A stretch of 64,000 nt of DNA from Chitinophaga caeni (GTDB lineage: Bacteria; Bacteroidota; Bacteroidia; Chitinophagales; Chitinophagaceae): positions 4,845,001-4,909,000 of the forward strand of contig NZ_CP023777.1 in NCBI RefSeq assembly GCF_002557795.1. Reading direction: 5' to 3'. The position numbers and the translations under genes are program-made. Below the pieces are notes generated by a model. That model did not search any database. It was not told the origin of the DNA and worked only from the letters and a program-made list of their open reading frames with translations. This document shows positions 52,770-62,562 of the stretch, one piece after another. Positions within the stretch are counted from its first letter, which is position 1. Each line of letters begins with the position of its first letter.

Positions 52770-53046
52770 AGATGGCAAGATAAGTTGCTTATATCAATAA
52801 ATATATCAACAAATTCATAAAATTCCTTGAGTGGTTATTCCCCCGTTGCAGTGCGCACGACAAAAACCTTCTACAAAACATATAATTGGAAGTAAAACAC
52901 TTAAACAGGTAAAAAAATTATAAATAGTAAACAATATCAATATTTATATAATTCCATAACCCTGTTAGTTCATTGAAAGTCAATAAGTATTTGTTAAATT
53001 TATCTACATTTGTTTCCCCGGTACTTTTGAAATAAGCTACAACCCC

Positions 53047-54459
53047 ATGGAAAAGATTTTAGGTCTCCTGACCTTCGTGAATTTATTGGTAGTAAATTGG
53101 AATGTAAGTATAGCGAAGGCGCAGCCTGCTAAAGACAGCACCGTACTGATCGTTCAATCACAGTACCAGAAAGTACAATTGCTGTACCAGGATGCCTTCG
53201 GTGATATCCGTATGCTAATAGCCAATCCTTCCAAGCAGCATGCCGATACTTTCCATTTATACGTAGAGCAACCGTTCGTGATTAAACAGGCAGATATCAC
53301 GCAAACACCTTACCTGCTCGTCCCCGGCGACACGGTCATATTCCAGTATTCAGAACAGAAATTTCCAATAGTAAAACATCTCCATAACAATATGCGGAGT
53401 TCAGAGCTGAACTTTTACCGCTCATTATACCAAAACCGGCTGGCCAACCAAGCGCCGGCAGCGCAATTAAACACCGCTAGCAGGAGCCTTATCCGAAATA
53501 AGGATGATATCGCCAAGTATATCAATTATTTGACAGATCAATATAAAGCGGACAGTTCATATTTTTCTGAATATATCAAATCCAAAGCTGTAAGTCCATA
53601 TTTCAACAGCTACGTGCAATGGCAGTTACAAGCGCAACTGGTAGAAAGGCTAGCGCAGGGATATTGCCAGTTATTTCAATTTAATAATCCGACACAAAGC
53701 AAATTACTCGCCGATAAAGCGATTGCGCAGTACCAAAAGTTCTCGAAGATACCTTACCACACGCCGTACACCATTTTACTAACACATGAGCTTTGGATGA
53801 ATCAATTGTATTGCTTACAGGAATTCCAAACAAGCAAAAATGTATCTGCACTATTTAAAACCACTTCGAAATTAATACATCCCACCGCGCGCAACCAAGT
53901 AAGATTCCTAGTATTGAAGCAGTACGCGAAGGAAATGAGCAGGGAAGAATTTAACGAGAAAGTTGCCGCCATGCCAACTAGCCCTATAAATTATAAAGCC
54001 TACCTGCAACGGTACATTGAAAACAAATCTACCGCTGGAGATTACAATATCTATAAAACAGCCAGTGGCCGGGGCATGTACTTTGAAGAAATTCGTTCCA
54101 TGTTCCCGGGAAAAGCACTGTTTTTAATTTTCTGGCATAGCCAACAAAAACAAAGCCAGGAAATATTTGCCAAGCTAAAGCATACATTCAGCAGGATAGA
54201 TACCAACAAGGTTTCCTTGATATATGTTTCATTGGAAAAATCTTACCAATCCTGGCAACATTCGCAAAATATAGTTCCCCGTAACTTGAGAGCTGCGCAT
54301 AGCTATTGGTTAGCTCCAGGGATGTTGTCATCTATTATTATTAAGAACGAGATCAACAGCCTGCCCTGCGCCTTGATATTTGACCGGCAAGGAATCGTAA
54401 CCGGCAAACATGTATTGGAGGGTAGCCAGCAAGTAGTTAATTATATCAATAAACTCTGA
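53047..54459 (+). CDS. exported protein with cysteine-free thioredoxin fold
   Basis: 470 residues. Signal peptide (1-25). A long N-terminal helical part (about 100-330) is not recognised. The C-terminal 120 residues look like a thioredoxin/AhpC-TSA fold: FPGKALFLIFWHSQQKQSQEIFAKLKH, KVSLIYVSLEKSYQSWQ, LPCALIFDRQGIVTGK. Where WCxxC is expected the sequence reads WHSQQ, so it cannot do thiol exchange in the usual way; the Cys in LPCAL sits at the cis-Pro strand, not the active site. Layout resembles TlpA-like proteins of Bacteroidota that have lost the redox centre. Possible -7 box TACATTTG at 53005-53012. Confidence 0.65.
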   Translation: MEKILGLLTFVNLLVVNWNVSIAKAQPAKDSTVLIVQSQYQKVQLLYQDAFGDIRMLIANPSKQHADTFHLYVEQPFVIKQADITQTPYLLVPGDTVIFQYSEQKFPIVKHLHNNMRSSELNFYRSLYQNRLANQAPAAQLNTASRSLIRNKDDIAKYINYLTDQYKADSSYFSEYIKSKAVSPYFNSYVQWQLQAQLVERLAQGYCQLFQFNNPTQSKLLADKAIAQYQKFSKIPYHTPYTILLTHELWMNQLYCLQEFQTSKNVSALFKTTSKLIHPTARNQVRFLVLKQYAKEMSREEFNEKVAAMPTSPINYKAYLQRYIENKSTAGDYNIYKTASGRGMYFEEIRSMFPGKALFLIFWHSQQKQSQEIFAKLKHTFSRIDTNKVSLIYVSLEKSYQSWQHSQNIVPRNLRAAHSYWLAPGMLSSIIIKNEINSLPCALIFDRQGIVTGKHVLEGSQQVVNYINKL

Positions 54460-54479
54460 TCAGCGACAATTAAAAGAAA

Positions 54480-55124
54480 TTATATCAAATCGAAAGCTTG
54501 TGCGAAGCGGGTTAGTTCGTAAACCGTATTGATATTTAACTTCCTCTTGATGTTCTTGCGGTGTGTTTCAACGGTAGTTTCAGCTATAAATAATTGCTCC
54601 GCGATCTCGTTGGCGCTTTTACCTATGGCCAATAAGCCCAAGATTTCCTTTTCCCGTTTACCCAGGGTAGCAAACAAACGGCTGTTTTGCCGGAGAAATA
54701 AGTTCTCCTGCATCAACCGGTCAATCTTGCTATTAACGTGGTTGAGACTGTCTACCGGGTACGCCATACATATATAAAAAACCGGGTTCCTCGACAACAT
54801 TCTCATGGCGCTAAAATGCCATTCCCAACCATTGTTCAGGCCGCTCCTTACCTGTTGGAAGAAACTCACCAAGGTATTTTCATTACCACTGTGAAGGGTA
54901 TCTTTGATCTTTGGAATATACGCTTCGATATCATCATGGTTAAAAAAACGGGTATGGTAATCCTGGCCCATGGCACGTATTTCATCGAGGGAAGCCCCGA
55001 GATGACGCTCACCGCGCTTTGAAATATACACTACGTTCAGATGGGCATCGAGAATAATAATAACTCCCGGTAACTCATCGGCTATAGCTGTAATAGATGA
55101 GATTTTCACATCAACATTATCCAT
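54480..55124 (-). CDS. PAS-LuxR transcriptional regulator
   Basis: 214 residues. A PAS-like domain (about 10-130; ADELPGVIIILDAHLNVVYISKRGERHLG opens it) precedes a LuxR HTH: LGKREKEILGLLAIGKSANEIAEQLFIAETTVETHRKNIKRKLNI (about 152-196). It is a one-component type sensor with no receiver domain. It is convergent with the thioredoxin-fold gene (20-base gap). Target genes and ligand are not evident. Confidence 0.88.
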   Translation of the reverse strand: MDNVDVKISSITAIADELPGVIIILDAHLNVVYISKRGERHLGASLDEIRAMGQDYHTRFFNHDDIEAYIPKIKDTLHSGNENTLVSFFQQVRSGLNNGWEWHFSAMRMLSRNPVFYICMAYPVDSLNHVNSKIDRLMQENLFLRQNSRLFATLGKREKEILGLLAIGKSANEIAEQLFIAETTVETHRKNIKRKLNINTVYELTRFAQAFDLI

Positions 55125-55399
55125 TAGAAACAGTATAGGTTGCTCAAATAAAAGTGGACTTTAAATAAAGTTGGCCGGGTTGTATCAGTATTAAAGGATG
55201 AAACTTGCACCGGGTTACAGCCCGGTAAGGATAGTGTTCGAACTATTTCTAATATAATGCAAAAGTATAACAATACCAACCCTTTATATAATATAAAGTG
55301 AAATTTTATGTTATTAAAATTTATACATCACTTATTGCATTACAATTATTTATCTATAAAATTAATCCTCATGCTTTGAAAAAAGCCACCGTTCGATGT
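55125..55399. other. AT-rich intergenic stretch with a small hairpin
   Basis: A 6-bp stem ACCGGG / CCCGGT (55209-55226) is seen in the leader side of the PAS-LuxR gene. No gene recognised. Confidence 0.4.
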
Positions 55400-55858
55400 T
55401 TAAGGTTCCTTCCTGGTAATTTTCTTATTGATATCAATATAACATGGTAATGCGGCGGGTCCATACCAGGGCAATAATTCCGCGTCAAAAATTCCGGCTT
55501 TATATGCAGGATCAGTTCCTAACAACGTTTTTGCCGCATCGATCGTCTTGACATTTAGAATAAAAATGCCCCTGTACTGGAGATCATTTTTATCAAAAGG
55601 ACCGGCCAACACCAGCTTACCTTCCCCCACTAGGCGATGGATGTTATTAAGATGTCCGCGGAAATAATGGTTAAGGGAATCTTTGTCTTTCGTTTTATTG
55701 CCACCAGTTTTCAGGATGACCAGAATATATTGCTTCATACCGTAATCATCAGCCCCTAGGGAATCTGCCAATGCTTTATCGTATTTTACTTCTTGCGCGT
55801 ATGCACCGCAGGTAAACAATACTATTGCTAATAAAAAACAGAAGATATTTTTATTCAT
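55400..55858 (-). CDS. exported YCII-related protein
   Basis: The ATG at 55858 (MNKNIFCFLLA) gives 152 residues with a signal peptide (to about 21). The body has the YCII fold pattern: KQYILVILKTGGN, HLNNIHRLVGEGKLVLAGPF (a YCII H...L/G...AGP motif) and AAKTLLGTDPAYKAGIFDAELLPWYG at the end. YCII relatives are small dimeric proteins of uncertain activity; the His and Asp of this motif are present. Export is unusual for the family. It starts 9 bases before the stop of the DUF1801 gene in reverse order, so both are one operon. Confidence 0.72.
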   Translation of the reverse strand: MNKNIFCFLLAIVLFTCGAYAQEVKYDKALADSLGADDYGMKQYILVILKTGGNKTKDKDSLNHYFRGHLNNIHRLVGEGKLVLAGPFDKNDLQYRGIFILNVKTIDAAKTLLGTDPAYKAGIFDAELLPWYGPAALPCYIDINKKITRKEP

Positions 55859-55866
55859 ATTGATAA

Positions 55867-56322
55867 TTATCTCTTGATTGAATTTTGATAAAAATCTATC
55901 CATTCTTGCACGGAGATCTTAGAGGCCAAGTCACCGATTAGATCATATGGTATATCGCCGGGTTTTTTGAAGCGCATACAGCTTTTTCCCATATCCAGTT
56001 TAGCCTTATAATGTGCCCGGTACTCATTTACGAACCAATCCATCAGGGCGGGCATCGTATAAATTCCCATATGGTAAACCGCGATAAAGTTTTTTTGGGA
56101 AGCGATACTCATGAAAGGTAAAGGCAGCTTTGGGTCACAATGGTACCCGCTTGGAAATATGCTATGCGGAACAACGTAACCGATCATTCCGTAGCTCATG
56201 GTTTCTTCAAAACCGCTGGGCAAGTTCTTCTTGATACGTTCCCTTAGCTTCTCCATGGCCGGCTTACGTTCCGCGGGAACCTGCCGGATATATTCCGCGG
56301 GGCTATTGGCATTATATTGCAT
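55867..56322 (-). CDS. DUF1801 (YdhG-like) protein
   Basis: 151 residues of the DUF1801/YdhG group. PAERKPAMEKLRERIKKNLP (about 15-34), FEETMSYGMIGYVVP (38-52), PLPFMSIASQKNFIAVYHMGIY (88-109) and MGKSCMRFKKPGDIPYDLIGDL (121-142) give the expected motif order. Function is unknown for the family; an iron-binding frataxin-like fold has been proposed. It lies upstream of the exported YCII-like gene. Confidence 0.8.
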   Translation of the reverse strand: MQYNANSPAEYIRQVPAERKPAMEKLRERIKKNLPSGFEETMSYGMIGYVVPHSIFPSGYHCDPKLPLPFMSIASQKNFIAVYHMGIYTMPALMDWFVNEYRAHYKAKLDMGKSCMRFKKPGDIPYDLIGDLASKISVQEWIDFYQNSIKR

Positions 56323-56903
56323 AACAGGTAGATTGTAATTACAATTTAAGAAAAAGCCAATGATTGTTTATTAATGAACTGTTAATGGCCAAGTATTTGT
56401 TTTACAAGTAGTTTTATAACGAAAAAAGCCCATCCCAAGAATAGGAAGAGCTTTCACATTTAATCAATTTTCCCCGCGTGTCGATTACCAAAAAACATCA
56501 ACGGGGTTTGTAGGGAGGAATGGGCTAGATGCCATCCCTTAAACTTGCTATTATTTTTACTTTTTGGGGTTAGCAAGCCTGGATTTATAATTGGGGTTTA
56601 TTATCTAATAATTTCGGGATTAAAAAACCGGATGTAGATATAAGTAGGTTAATGGTATGTGTTCTGTGTTGATGTAAAATTAGCAGTCTCAATATGCGAT
56701 TCATACGTGAAAAACACCCTTTTTTATAAAAATAATTTTACAGGCTATTACAAATGTCAAAAAAACAATTACCATATTGACTATCAACTTCTTACCTTTT
56801 CAATATTTTTTTCTTAAACGGGTTGGAATTCGTTATCCCCCCTTTATCTTGAAGGTTCTAATACATTGATATTTAGCTCCTTCAAAAAATATTTTCAAAA
56901 AAA
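56323..56903. other. gene-free AT-rich stretch before tRNA-Ser
   Basis: About 580 bases with no credible gene. A minus-strand frame (56895-57101) crosses the tRNA and is not real. Confidence 0.5.
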
Positions 56904-56935
56904 TTTTGCCGTTTCAATTCCAATTTCTACTTTCG
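56904..56935 (+). promoter_or_regulatory. candidate tRNA-Ser promoter
   Basis: TTTTG (56904-56908), 19 bases, TACTTTCG (56928-56935), one mismatch from TAnnTTTG. It places initiation at or very close to the tRNA 5' end. Confidence 0.45.
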
Positions 56936-56939
56936 CGCC

Positions 56940-57027
<88 letters not shown>

Positions 57028-57042
57028 ACCTTCGGGGATGCT

Positions 57043-57068
57043 GCTTCTAGGATACTAGGAGCTTTTTT
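57043..57068 (+). terminator. tRNA-Ser terminator
   Basis: GCTTCTAG-gata-CTAGGAGC (one T-G pair) followed by six T residues, 16 bases after the tRNA. Confidence 0.85.
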
Positions 57069-57254
57069 ATGCCTAGATAACGGGCGCTGTATTATCTCCA
57101 ATCTTTTGGCCCCCGTTTAGTACTATTAATCTATTTTTCCAATCTTCGATCCATCCTCATATTCCACTGGTTTTGAAATCATTATAAAAAACAAACACTA
57201 TAAATTAGGTAAATAGCCTTATCTTTAAATTCATTAAATTTTGTTGACCCAACC

Positions 57255-58262
57255 ATGTTTGTAAACCATTCCATTATAGCGGATATTAAAGCTATTATAT
57301 CCCAATCTAAGGATAATGCAATTCGTACCGTAGATCATCAGCGTACATTGATGTATTGGCATATCGGCAAACGGATTTTCGAAGAAGAACAGCAAGGAAA
57401 GGATCGTGCCGGTTACGGAACCTATCTAATTAAATATCTTTCAGAACAGTTACAACCGGAGTTTGGAAGCGGATTTTCTCCCCGGCAATTGGAACGCTAT
57501 CGGCAATTTTATCGCACCTTTCCAATTGCGTCTACATTGTGGACGCAATTGAGTTGGAGCCATTATAAATTATTATTAAGCCTTGGCACTGAGGATCAAA
57601 GAAAATTCTATATAGCTGAAACTATTAATAATAATTGGACGGTTAGGCAGCTTGAAAGACAAATAAATAGCAATCTATTCGAACGCCTTTTACTAAGCAA
57701 TGATAAGGAAAGCGTATTAGCAATAGCTCGAAAAGAGAAACTTCCCTCCGATGCCAAAGAAATCATCAAAGATCCCATGCTTTTAGAATTCCTTGGATTA
57801 AAAATGGAAGCTTCTTATTACGAAAAAGACTTAGAAGGTAAAATCATTACCCACCTCCAGGACTTTTTACTTGAATTGGGTAACGGCTTTTCATTTGTCG
57901 CGAGACAAAAAAGATTACATATCGAGGGCGATGAGTTTTTCGTAGACCTGGTATTTTATAACCGTTTACTTCAATGCTTTGTTATCATGGAAATTAAAAC
58001 TCATAAACTTACGCACCAAGATATTGGGCAGTTACAAATGTACGTGAATTACTATGATCGCGTGGAAAAGCTAATGCATGAAAACCCGACTATCGGCATC
58101 CTGATGTGCGCCAATAAAAATGATTCCATGGTGAAATTCTCCCTCCCCGAAGGTCAAAAACAAATCATCGCCAGCCAATACAAACTATATTTACCCTCCG
58201 AACAACAATTATTGGAAGAAGTAAACAAGGAGCTTCACAATTTCCCCGGAAATGATCATTGA
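57255..58262 (+). CDS. DUF1016/YhcG PDDEXK nuclease family protein
   Basis: 335 residues. N-terminal DUF1016 winged-helix domain (about 8-150; YWHIGKRIFEEEQQGKDRAGYGTYLI, FSPRQLERYRQFY, TQLSWSHYKLLLSL). C-terminal PDDEXK nuclease-like domain: GDEFFVDLVFYN (Asp231), MEIKTH (Glu246 and Lys248) and IGQLQMYVNYYD give the metal and catalytic residues. E. coli YhcG is the namesake. Members often occur near restriction-modification or other accessory genes and are presumed to act on DNA. Here it stands alone behind tRNA-Ser, in DNA slightly more AT-rich than the next genes. Confidence 0.92.
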   Translation: MFVNHSIIADIKAIISQSKDNAIRTVDHQRTLMYWHIGKRIFEEEQQGKDRAGYGTYLIKYLSEQLQPEFGSGFSPRQLERYRQFYRTFPIASTLWTQLSWSHYKLLLSLGTEDQRKFYIAETINNNWTVRQLERQINSNLFERLLLSNDKESVLAIARKEKLPSDAKEIIKDPMLLEFLGLKMEASYYEKDLEGKIITHLQDFLLELGNGFSFVARQKRLHIEGDEFFVDLVFYNRLLQCFVIMEIKTHKLTHQDIGQLQMYVNYYDRVEKLMHENPTIGILMCANKNDSMVKFSLPEGQKQIIASQYKLYLPSEQQLLEEVNKELHNFPGNDH

Positions 58263-58321
58263 AGTATGTCACATCATGGCAAACAATTCAAAATATTTAA
58301 CCAGGGAAGCATTGCTGCCTT

Positions 58322-59251
58322 TTACGCACCAAACATTATTCCCATCAACTTGCCGCCTATGGTTTCAAGTTCCGTAGCCGCATTATAAACCGGGCTGCCT
58401 TGCTTTATCTCCAGATCTTCAGCTTCAACACCGGTGGAAGTAACTGTTTTAAACTCGTAGACCAACACGGGGCCTTCCTCCTGGTTCGTATAAAGCTCGA
58501 TCTTCATAATACCATTCGATTCCTCAACATAATAAGGGTGGATAAAATTTAGCGATCGCGGCATTTTTCCAGATGTCCATACCGCTATTTTAGCAATACG
58601 CATCGGGTTCGCATCTGCTTTTTTGAGCGTGTAATTTACTTTTTGACATTTGTACCCAGCAACGGTTGCCGTTTCGTCTGTTTGCTGCCTATTGTAAGAC
58701 TCAACGTCAAATCTAGTCTGTAACTGGTTTTCCTTCCAAAATGATTCATCATACTTAAACGTCACGGAATTTGCCGGGTTATTTCTTGATTCAACAAATA
58801 TCTTTCCCGTATTCGAGCTTGCATCCAACGTATTTTCCAAGTGATAAGTCAGCCCGTCGCATTTGGCCGTTACCCGCTTCCTGGCAACAAATATTTGATT
58901 TTTCATGAGCGGAGCTAACAAAACCTGCATCGATACAAATGGATTGCTTTGCGTCAGCTTTTTCATCTTCAATTGTTGTTCTGAAGGCAATTTTGCGACC
59001 AATGCTGCCATTTGTTGCTGGATATTACCTTTCGAGGGATCAACTTTTTTCAACAGGCTGCTTAGTTCATTACCGGGGAAGTCAATATCCAAGTCGATGA
59101 TACCTTCTTTAAAGGTTTCTTTGGCAGCCGGTTCGGCTGGCTCGGTTACTTGCGCCGCGTCCGAAAAAGAGGATTTTGACTCTTTATTTTTTGCCTGCTT
59201 ACAGGAAAATATTATTGCACATGATATGGTTACCAACAATAAGTGTTTCAT
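58322..59251 (-). CDS. predicted lipoprotein, DUF4412-like, unknown function
   Basis: 309 residues. A hydrophobic N-terminus with lipobox IIFSC (Cys17) and then a Ser/Lys/Glu-rich linker (20-50). The body has beta strands with VAGYKCQKVNYTLKKAD (about 193-209) and YVEESNGIMKIELYTNQE, similar to DUF4412/GLPGLI-type envelope proteins. Last gene of the six-gene minus-strand cluster that begins beyond the window edge. Confidence 0.6.
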   Translation of the reverse strand: MKHLLLVTISCAIIFSCKQAKNKESKSSFSDAAQVTEPAEPAAKETFKEGIIDLDIDFPGNELSSLLKKVDPSKGNIQQQMAALVAKLPSEQQLKMKKLTQSNPFVSMQVLLAPLMKNQIFVARKRVTAKCDGLTYHLENTLDASSNTGKIFVESRNNPANSVTFKYDESFWKENQLQTRFDVESYNRQQTDETATVAGYKCQKVNYTLKKADANPMRIAKIAVWTSGKMPRSLNFIHPYYVEESNGIMKIELYTNQEEGPVLVYEFKTVTSTGVEAEDLEIKQGSPVYNAATELETIGGKLMGIMFGA

Positions 59252-59285
59252 AAATTTAATTTATACCGGTTAAATGATTAGGTTA

Positions 59286-60968
59286 TCATCGATTCCTATG
59301 TACTGGAATTTTAATATAGCTGTTGTTATACCATTTTATTTGTAATGGTTCCCCTGCATCAGCTATAGTTTCTTCTGCCACCGGTTTCCCAGAACCATAA
59401 TTAATAATCTCGAAAGGATGCTTGTTGATATTAAGCAAAATCACGAAGCGGCTGCCTTTACCGATTTTCTTACTTACAAACCTCGTATTATCAAACACGA
59501 TGCTTTCCTTTTTACCCGGTTGCAACAAATGTCTACTGCCGCTATCTTTCGCGTAGCTGGCCCGGCCAATATACCTGGTGAGGAAGAAATACTTTCCATT
59601 AGGTAGCAGTTCATATAATGCGAGGGAAATATCCATATCCCTTTTATTGATTTCCGCTGCCAGTTCTCCTGCAAACGAGCCGTTCATTGTAAAGTCTTCT
59701 TCAAAAGCTGCCGTTGTGAAAGTCAATCCATGACTTATATCAAGGGAGTCAAAGATGATATTCGGCGTGAAATAATTATTCTGAGTCTCCCTGTCCCCGA
59801 AATCTACTACCTGCTTCTCAAAGGCAGCGAGCCTTGGCTTGACATTTACTAAGCCACCGCTATGCAAATAAAATGTCAAGGTATCATTGTTGATCGAGTT
59901 TAACGAAGCGGCGTGTTGCCATTCGTTTGTGCCCATCACCTGGTAATTCAACTTATCTTTCAGCAAGGCAGGTTTAGGCTTCCCTTTCAAAATATAGTCT
60001 AGCCATTGATAAGCCAAATCCATCATGCTAATATTGGCTACACTATCTATTTCATACCCCATTAAATTCAAAGACGGGCGCGCCTGCCCTCCCCAATGAT
60101 CATAAGGCCCTATTACGAAATAATGATTGGCGTCTTTATTATACTTGTTATGCAATTTAAAATATTGAAGTGCGCCAATTTGGGAACCGTCATAATAGCC
60201 CGTGGTAGACAGAACTGGGATATTGATTTTTTCATATTCTTCCGGGCTGGGCACCATGGATTGCCAATAATTGTCATATGCCGGGTGTTGTAACCATTCC
60301 TGGAATATTTCGTTCTTGTAACCCGCCAAGCTGTCGAGCTTTTCAAAAGCGATACCTTGCTGATACCATTCAAAAGGTAAACTTCTCCTGATCGGCGCAT
60401 TTTTATAGATATTATCATTGGGCCAATATAAACCCAGGTTCATTTGTACGTTATTTTCCATCGGCACATCGAAACCCGGCATCACCGCGACCTGCGGAAC
60501 GATTGTTTTCAAGGCCGGGTGTATGTTTTTGGCTGTTGCCCATTGTGAAAACCCGGTATAACTACCCCCGTACATACCTATGCTTCCATTGCACCAAGAT
60601 TGTTTGCTGATCCAATCGAGAATATCGTAGATGTCTTTCTGTTCGTGTTGATAAGGAGCGTAATGTTTCAAATCAGTCCTGATGCCACGGGCATAAGCAA
60701 CAATACCGACATAACCCCTATCGGCAGACCTTTTAGCAAAAATGGCATCGTTAGGCCCTTGGTAATACGTCGTGTAAAACAGGATCGCCGGTAAAGGCCC
60801 GCTGTTCCCCTTCTTGCGCACAATAATCGCGGATATGTCTATACCGCTATTAGTAGGTATCAAGATACTATCTTGGATAACATAATTATCATTGCCCCTG
60901 GATGGTTGTTGGGCGAATGTTATTTTGCATGCCAATAATGCAATCAAGAAAAAACCTAAATACTTCAT
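59286..60968 (-). CDS. CocE/NonD-family alpha/beta hydrolase
   Basis: 560 residues. Signal peptide (1-19). Alpha/beta-hydrolase part with the nucleophile motif GMYGGSYTGF (Ser136), GIVAYARGIRTD (about 88-99), and later VIGPYDHWGG (about 286-295, catalytic His). The C-terminal 190 residues form the PepX_C jelly roll (DISLALYELLPNGKYFFLTR). The family includes cocaine esterase, X-Pro peptidases and glutaryl-7-ACA acylase. Substrate unknown. It is 26 bases behind the OmpA gene and 34 bases before the lipoprotein gene. Confidence 0.9.
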   Translation of the reverse strand: MKYLGFFLIALLACKITFAQQPSRGNDNYVIQDSILIPTNSGIDISAIIVRKKGNSGPLPAILFYTTYYQGPNDAIFAKRSADRGYVGIVAYARGIRTDLKHYAPYQHEQKDIYDILDWISKQSWCNGSIGMYGGSYTGFSQWATAKNIHPALKTIVPQVAVMPGFDVPMENNVQMNLGLYWPNDNIYKNAPIRRSLPFEWYQQGIAFEKLDSLAGYKNEIFQEWLQHPAYDNYWQSMVPSPEEYEKINIPVLSTTGYYDGSQIGALQYFKLHNKYNKDANHYFVIGPYDHWGGQARPSLNLMGYEIDSVANISMMDLAYQWLDYILKGKPKPALLKDKLNYQVMGTNEWQHAASLNSINNDTLTFYLHSGGLVNVKPRLAAFEKQVVDFGDRETQNNYFTPNIIFDSLDISHGLTFTTAAFEEDFTMNGSFAGELAAEINKRDMDISLALYELLPNGKYFFLTRYIGRASYAKDSGSRHLLQPGKKESIVFDNTRFVSKKIGKGSRFVILLNINKHPFEIINYGSGKPVAEETIADAGEPLQIKWYNNSYIKIPVHRNR

Positions 60969-60994
60969 ATAATAATTTTAGAAGTCATGTTCGT

Positions 60995-61999
60995 TTACTG
61001 CTTAATCAATTCTACCCGCCTATTCTTTGCCCGGCCTGCTTCCGAATTATTGTCAGCAAGTGGATTGCTTGCGCCGAATCCCTTTGAAGACAACCGCGAC
61101 TGGTCAACACCCAATATAATTAATTCCCGGACAACAGCATCAGCACGGCTTTCGGAAAGTGCCTGGTTACGAGCTTCACTCCCGGAATTATCTGTATAAC
61201 CATGCACGGCGAGCTTTAAATTTTTATCATTTAATAAGACCTTTGCTATTTCTGAAATTGCTTTTTTTCCACCTGTTTGCAAAGTAGCTTTATCAGTATC
61301 GAAATGAATATACAAAATTGATTTTCCATATTCATTCAGCTCCTTACTGATTTGGTCTGAATTTACGGTTACGATAGTTTGTTTAAACGCTTCCTTCCGG
61401 ACTATCTGAATTGCACCACCAGCAGTATTAGCATCAAACTGAATGTATATATCGGCGCCATCCTGCCTACGGATGATGTATGCATAAATTGTATTGTTAT
61501 AAATGTCTAACGAGCCTTCCTCCCCTAAATATTCGGCATTTTTCTTCATAAATTGAATTTGCCCCGGTTTAAATTTGCCCTCGAACAACTTTACTCCGCC
61601 AGCAGCTTTGATTGCACGGTCATAACTTTTTACAAAATATGGCCTGGACCATTCAGCGCTACCGTTATTAATCATGTTAGATTTAAATGATCGCCCACAA
61701 ATTTTTTCTAACTTACCATCTTTATCTACCGGGAAATAAATCTCATCGTACTTTCTTTGCAGGGGTTTACTTTCGTATGCTATATTTTCCGGCAAACTAA
61801 AAAATGGGATATCGCCCAGTTCGGCTGTAGATACAGGTATAGAGTCTTTTTGCTCACCTGTATGATCATGGCTGGGCCTTAGATTCGTAAATAGGCACTT
61901 TACACCAATATGATTCTTAGCATGTGTTGGGATCGCGCAAGCAAAAAGAATTGACGTAATGATCCACATCCAGATATTTATGTAAACAAGTTTCCTCAT
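60995..61999 (-). CDS. OmpA-family protein
   Basis: 334 residues. Signal peptide (to about 28). The N-terminal 200 residues are not recognised. The C-terminal OmpA/MotB-like domain (about 225-334) reads ILYIHFDTDKATL, AVHGYTDNSGSEARNQALSESRADAVV, and LSSKGFGASNPLADNNSEAGRAKNRRVEL: Asp and Arg that bind peptidoglycan DAP are present. It would anchor the outer membrane to the wall. It lies mid-cluster. Confidence 0.93.
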   Translation of the reverse strand: MRKLVYINIWMWIITSILFACAIPTHAKNHIGVKCLFTNLRPSHDHTGEQKDSIPVSTAELGDIPFFSLPENIAYESKPLQRKYDEIYFPVDKDGKLEKICGRSFKSNMINNGSAEWSRPYFVKSYDRAIKAAGGVKLFEGKFKPGQIQFMKKNAEYLGEEGSLDIYNNTIYAYIIRRQDGADIYIQFDANTAGGAIQIVRKEAFKQTIVTVNSDQISKELNEYGKSILYIHFDTDKATLQTGGKKAISEIAKVLLNDKNLKLAVHGYTDNSGSEARNQALSESRADAVVRELIILGVDQSRLSSKGFGASNPLADNNSEAGRAKNRRVELIKQ

Positions 62000-62027
62000 T
62001 ATTGATAATAATTAAATTAACTAGGAC

Positions 62028-62465
62028 TTAAAATTCATAATTCACCACCGATGACTCCCCATCAAAAGTATGGGTAAGTGCTGCCTGCGCCTTTCCGCCG
62101 ATAACCGGTTCAATTTTCAGAGTATAAGTGCCGGAACTGCTAAAACCAGCAATGATCATATAAACCTTGGATAACGGCACTGCACTTTCAAGTATGATAG
62201 TGCCTGCGGCAATATCGTCTTCATCTAGCATGATGATTTTTTGGTTACTCAACAGGCTGCCATTCTTCTTAAATATAGATGACGTATTCTCGTAAGTATC
62301 ACCATTAATATTGATAGATATATAATCCCCGGACAGAAATCCCGCTGTGCTAATGGTAAATTTCATGCTTTTTCCCTTGTCCGGGCTATCTTTATCATCC
62401 TTCGAACAACTTATCAATAATACCAATGTCAAAAAAACCGTAGATAGAAATAGTATACGTTTCAT
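62028..62465 (-). CDS. small lipoprotein, unknown function
   Basis: The ATG at 62465 (MKRILFLSTVFL) gives 145 residues with lipobox LISC (Cys20). The longer frame to 62492 lacks a signal-like start. The rest is beta-rich with GDYISININGDTYENTSS and a DGESSVVNYEF end, giving an Ig-like impression but no certain family. 28 bases upstream of ompA-like gene in transcription order. Confidence 0.6.
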   Translation of the reverse strand: MKRILFLSTVFLTLVLLISCSKDDKDSPDKGKSMKFTISTAGFLSGDYISININGDTYENTSSIFKKNGSLLSNQKIIMLDEDDIAAGTIILESAVPLSKVYMIIAGFSSSGTYTLKIEPVIGGKAQAALTHTFDGESSVVNYEF

Positions 62466-62562
62466 AAAATATGATTTAAATTTCCAGGCCAAAATTAATG
62501 TTAAAAGTTAAATAATTAAAATAAAACAATAATTATTCGCAAAAACGGGAAGCCAAATTAGA

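Noticed and set aside
55209..55226. Hairpin as a terminator or riboswitch before the PAS-LuxR gene
   Set aside because: The stem is only 6 bp, has no U-tract and no riboswitch-like conserved sequence.
57028..58321. A second tRNA-based island at tRNA-Ser
   Set aside because: No repeat of the tRNA 3' end and no integrase were found downstream in the window.
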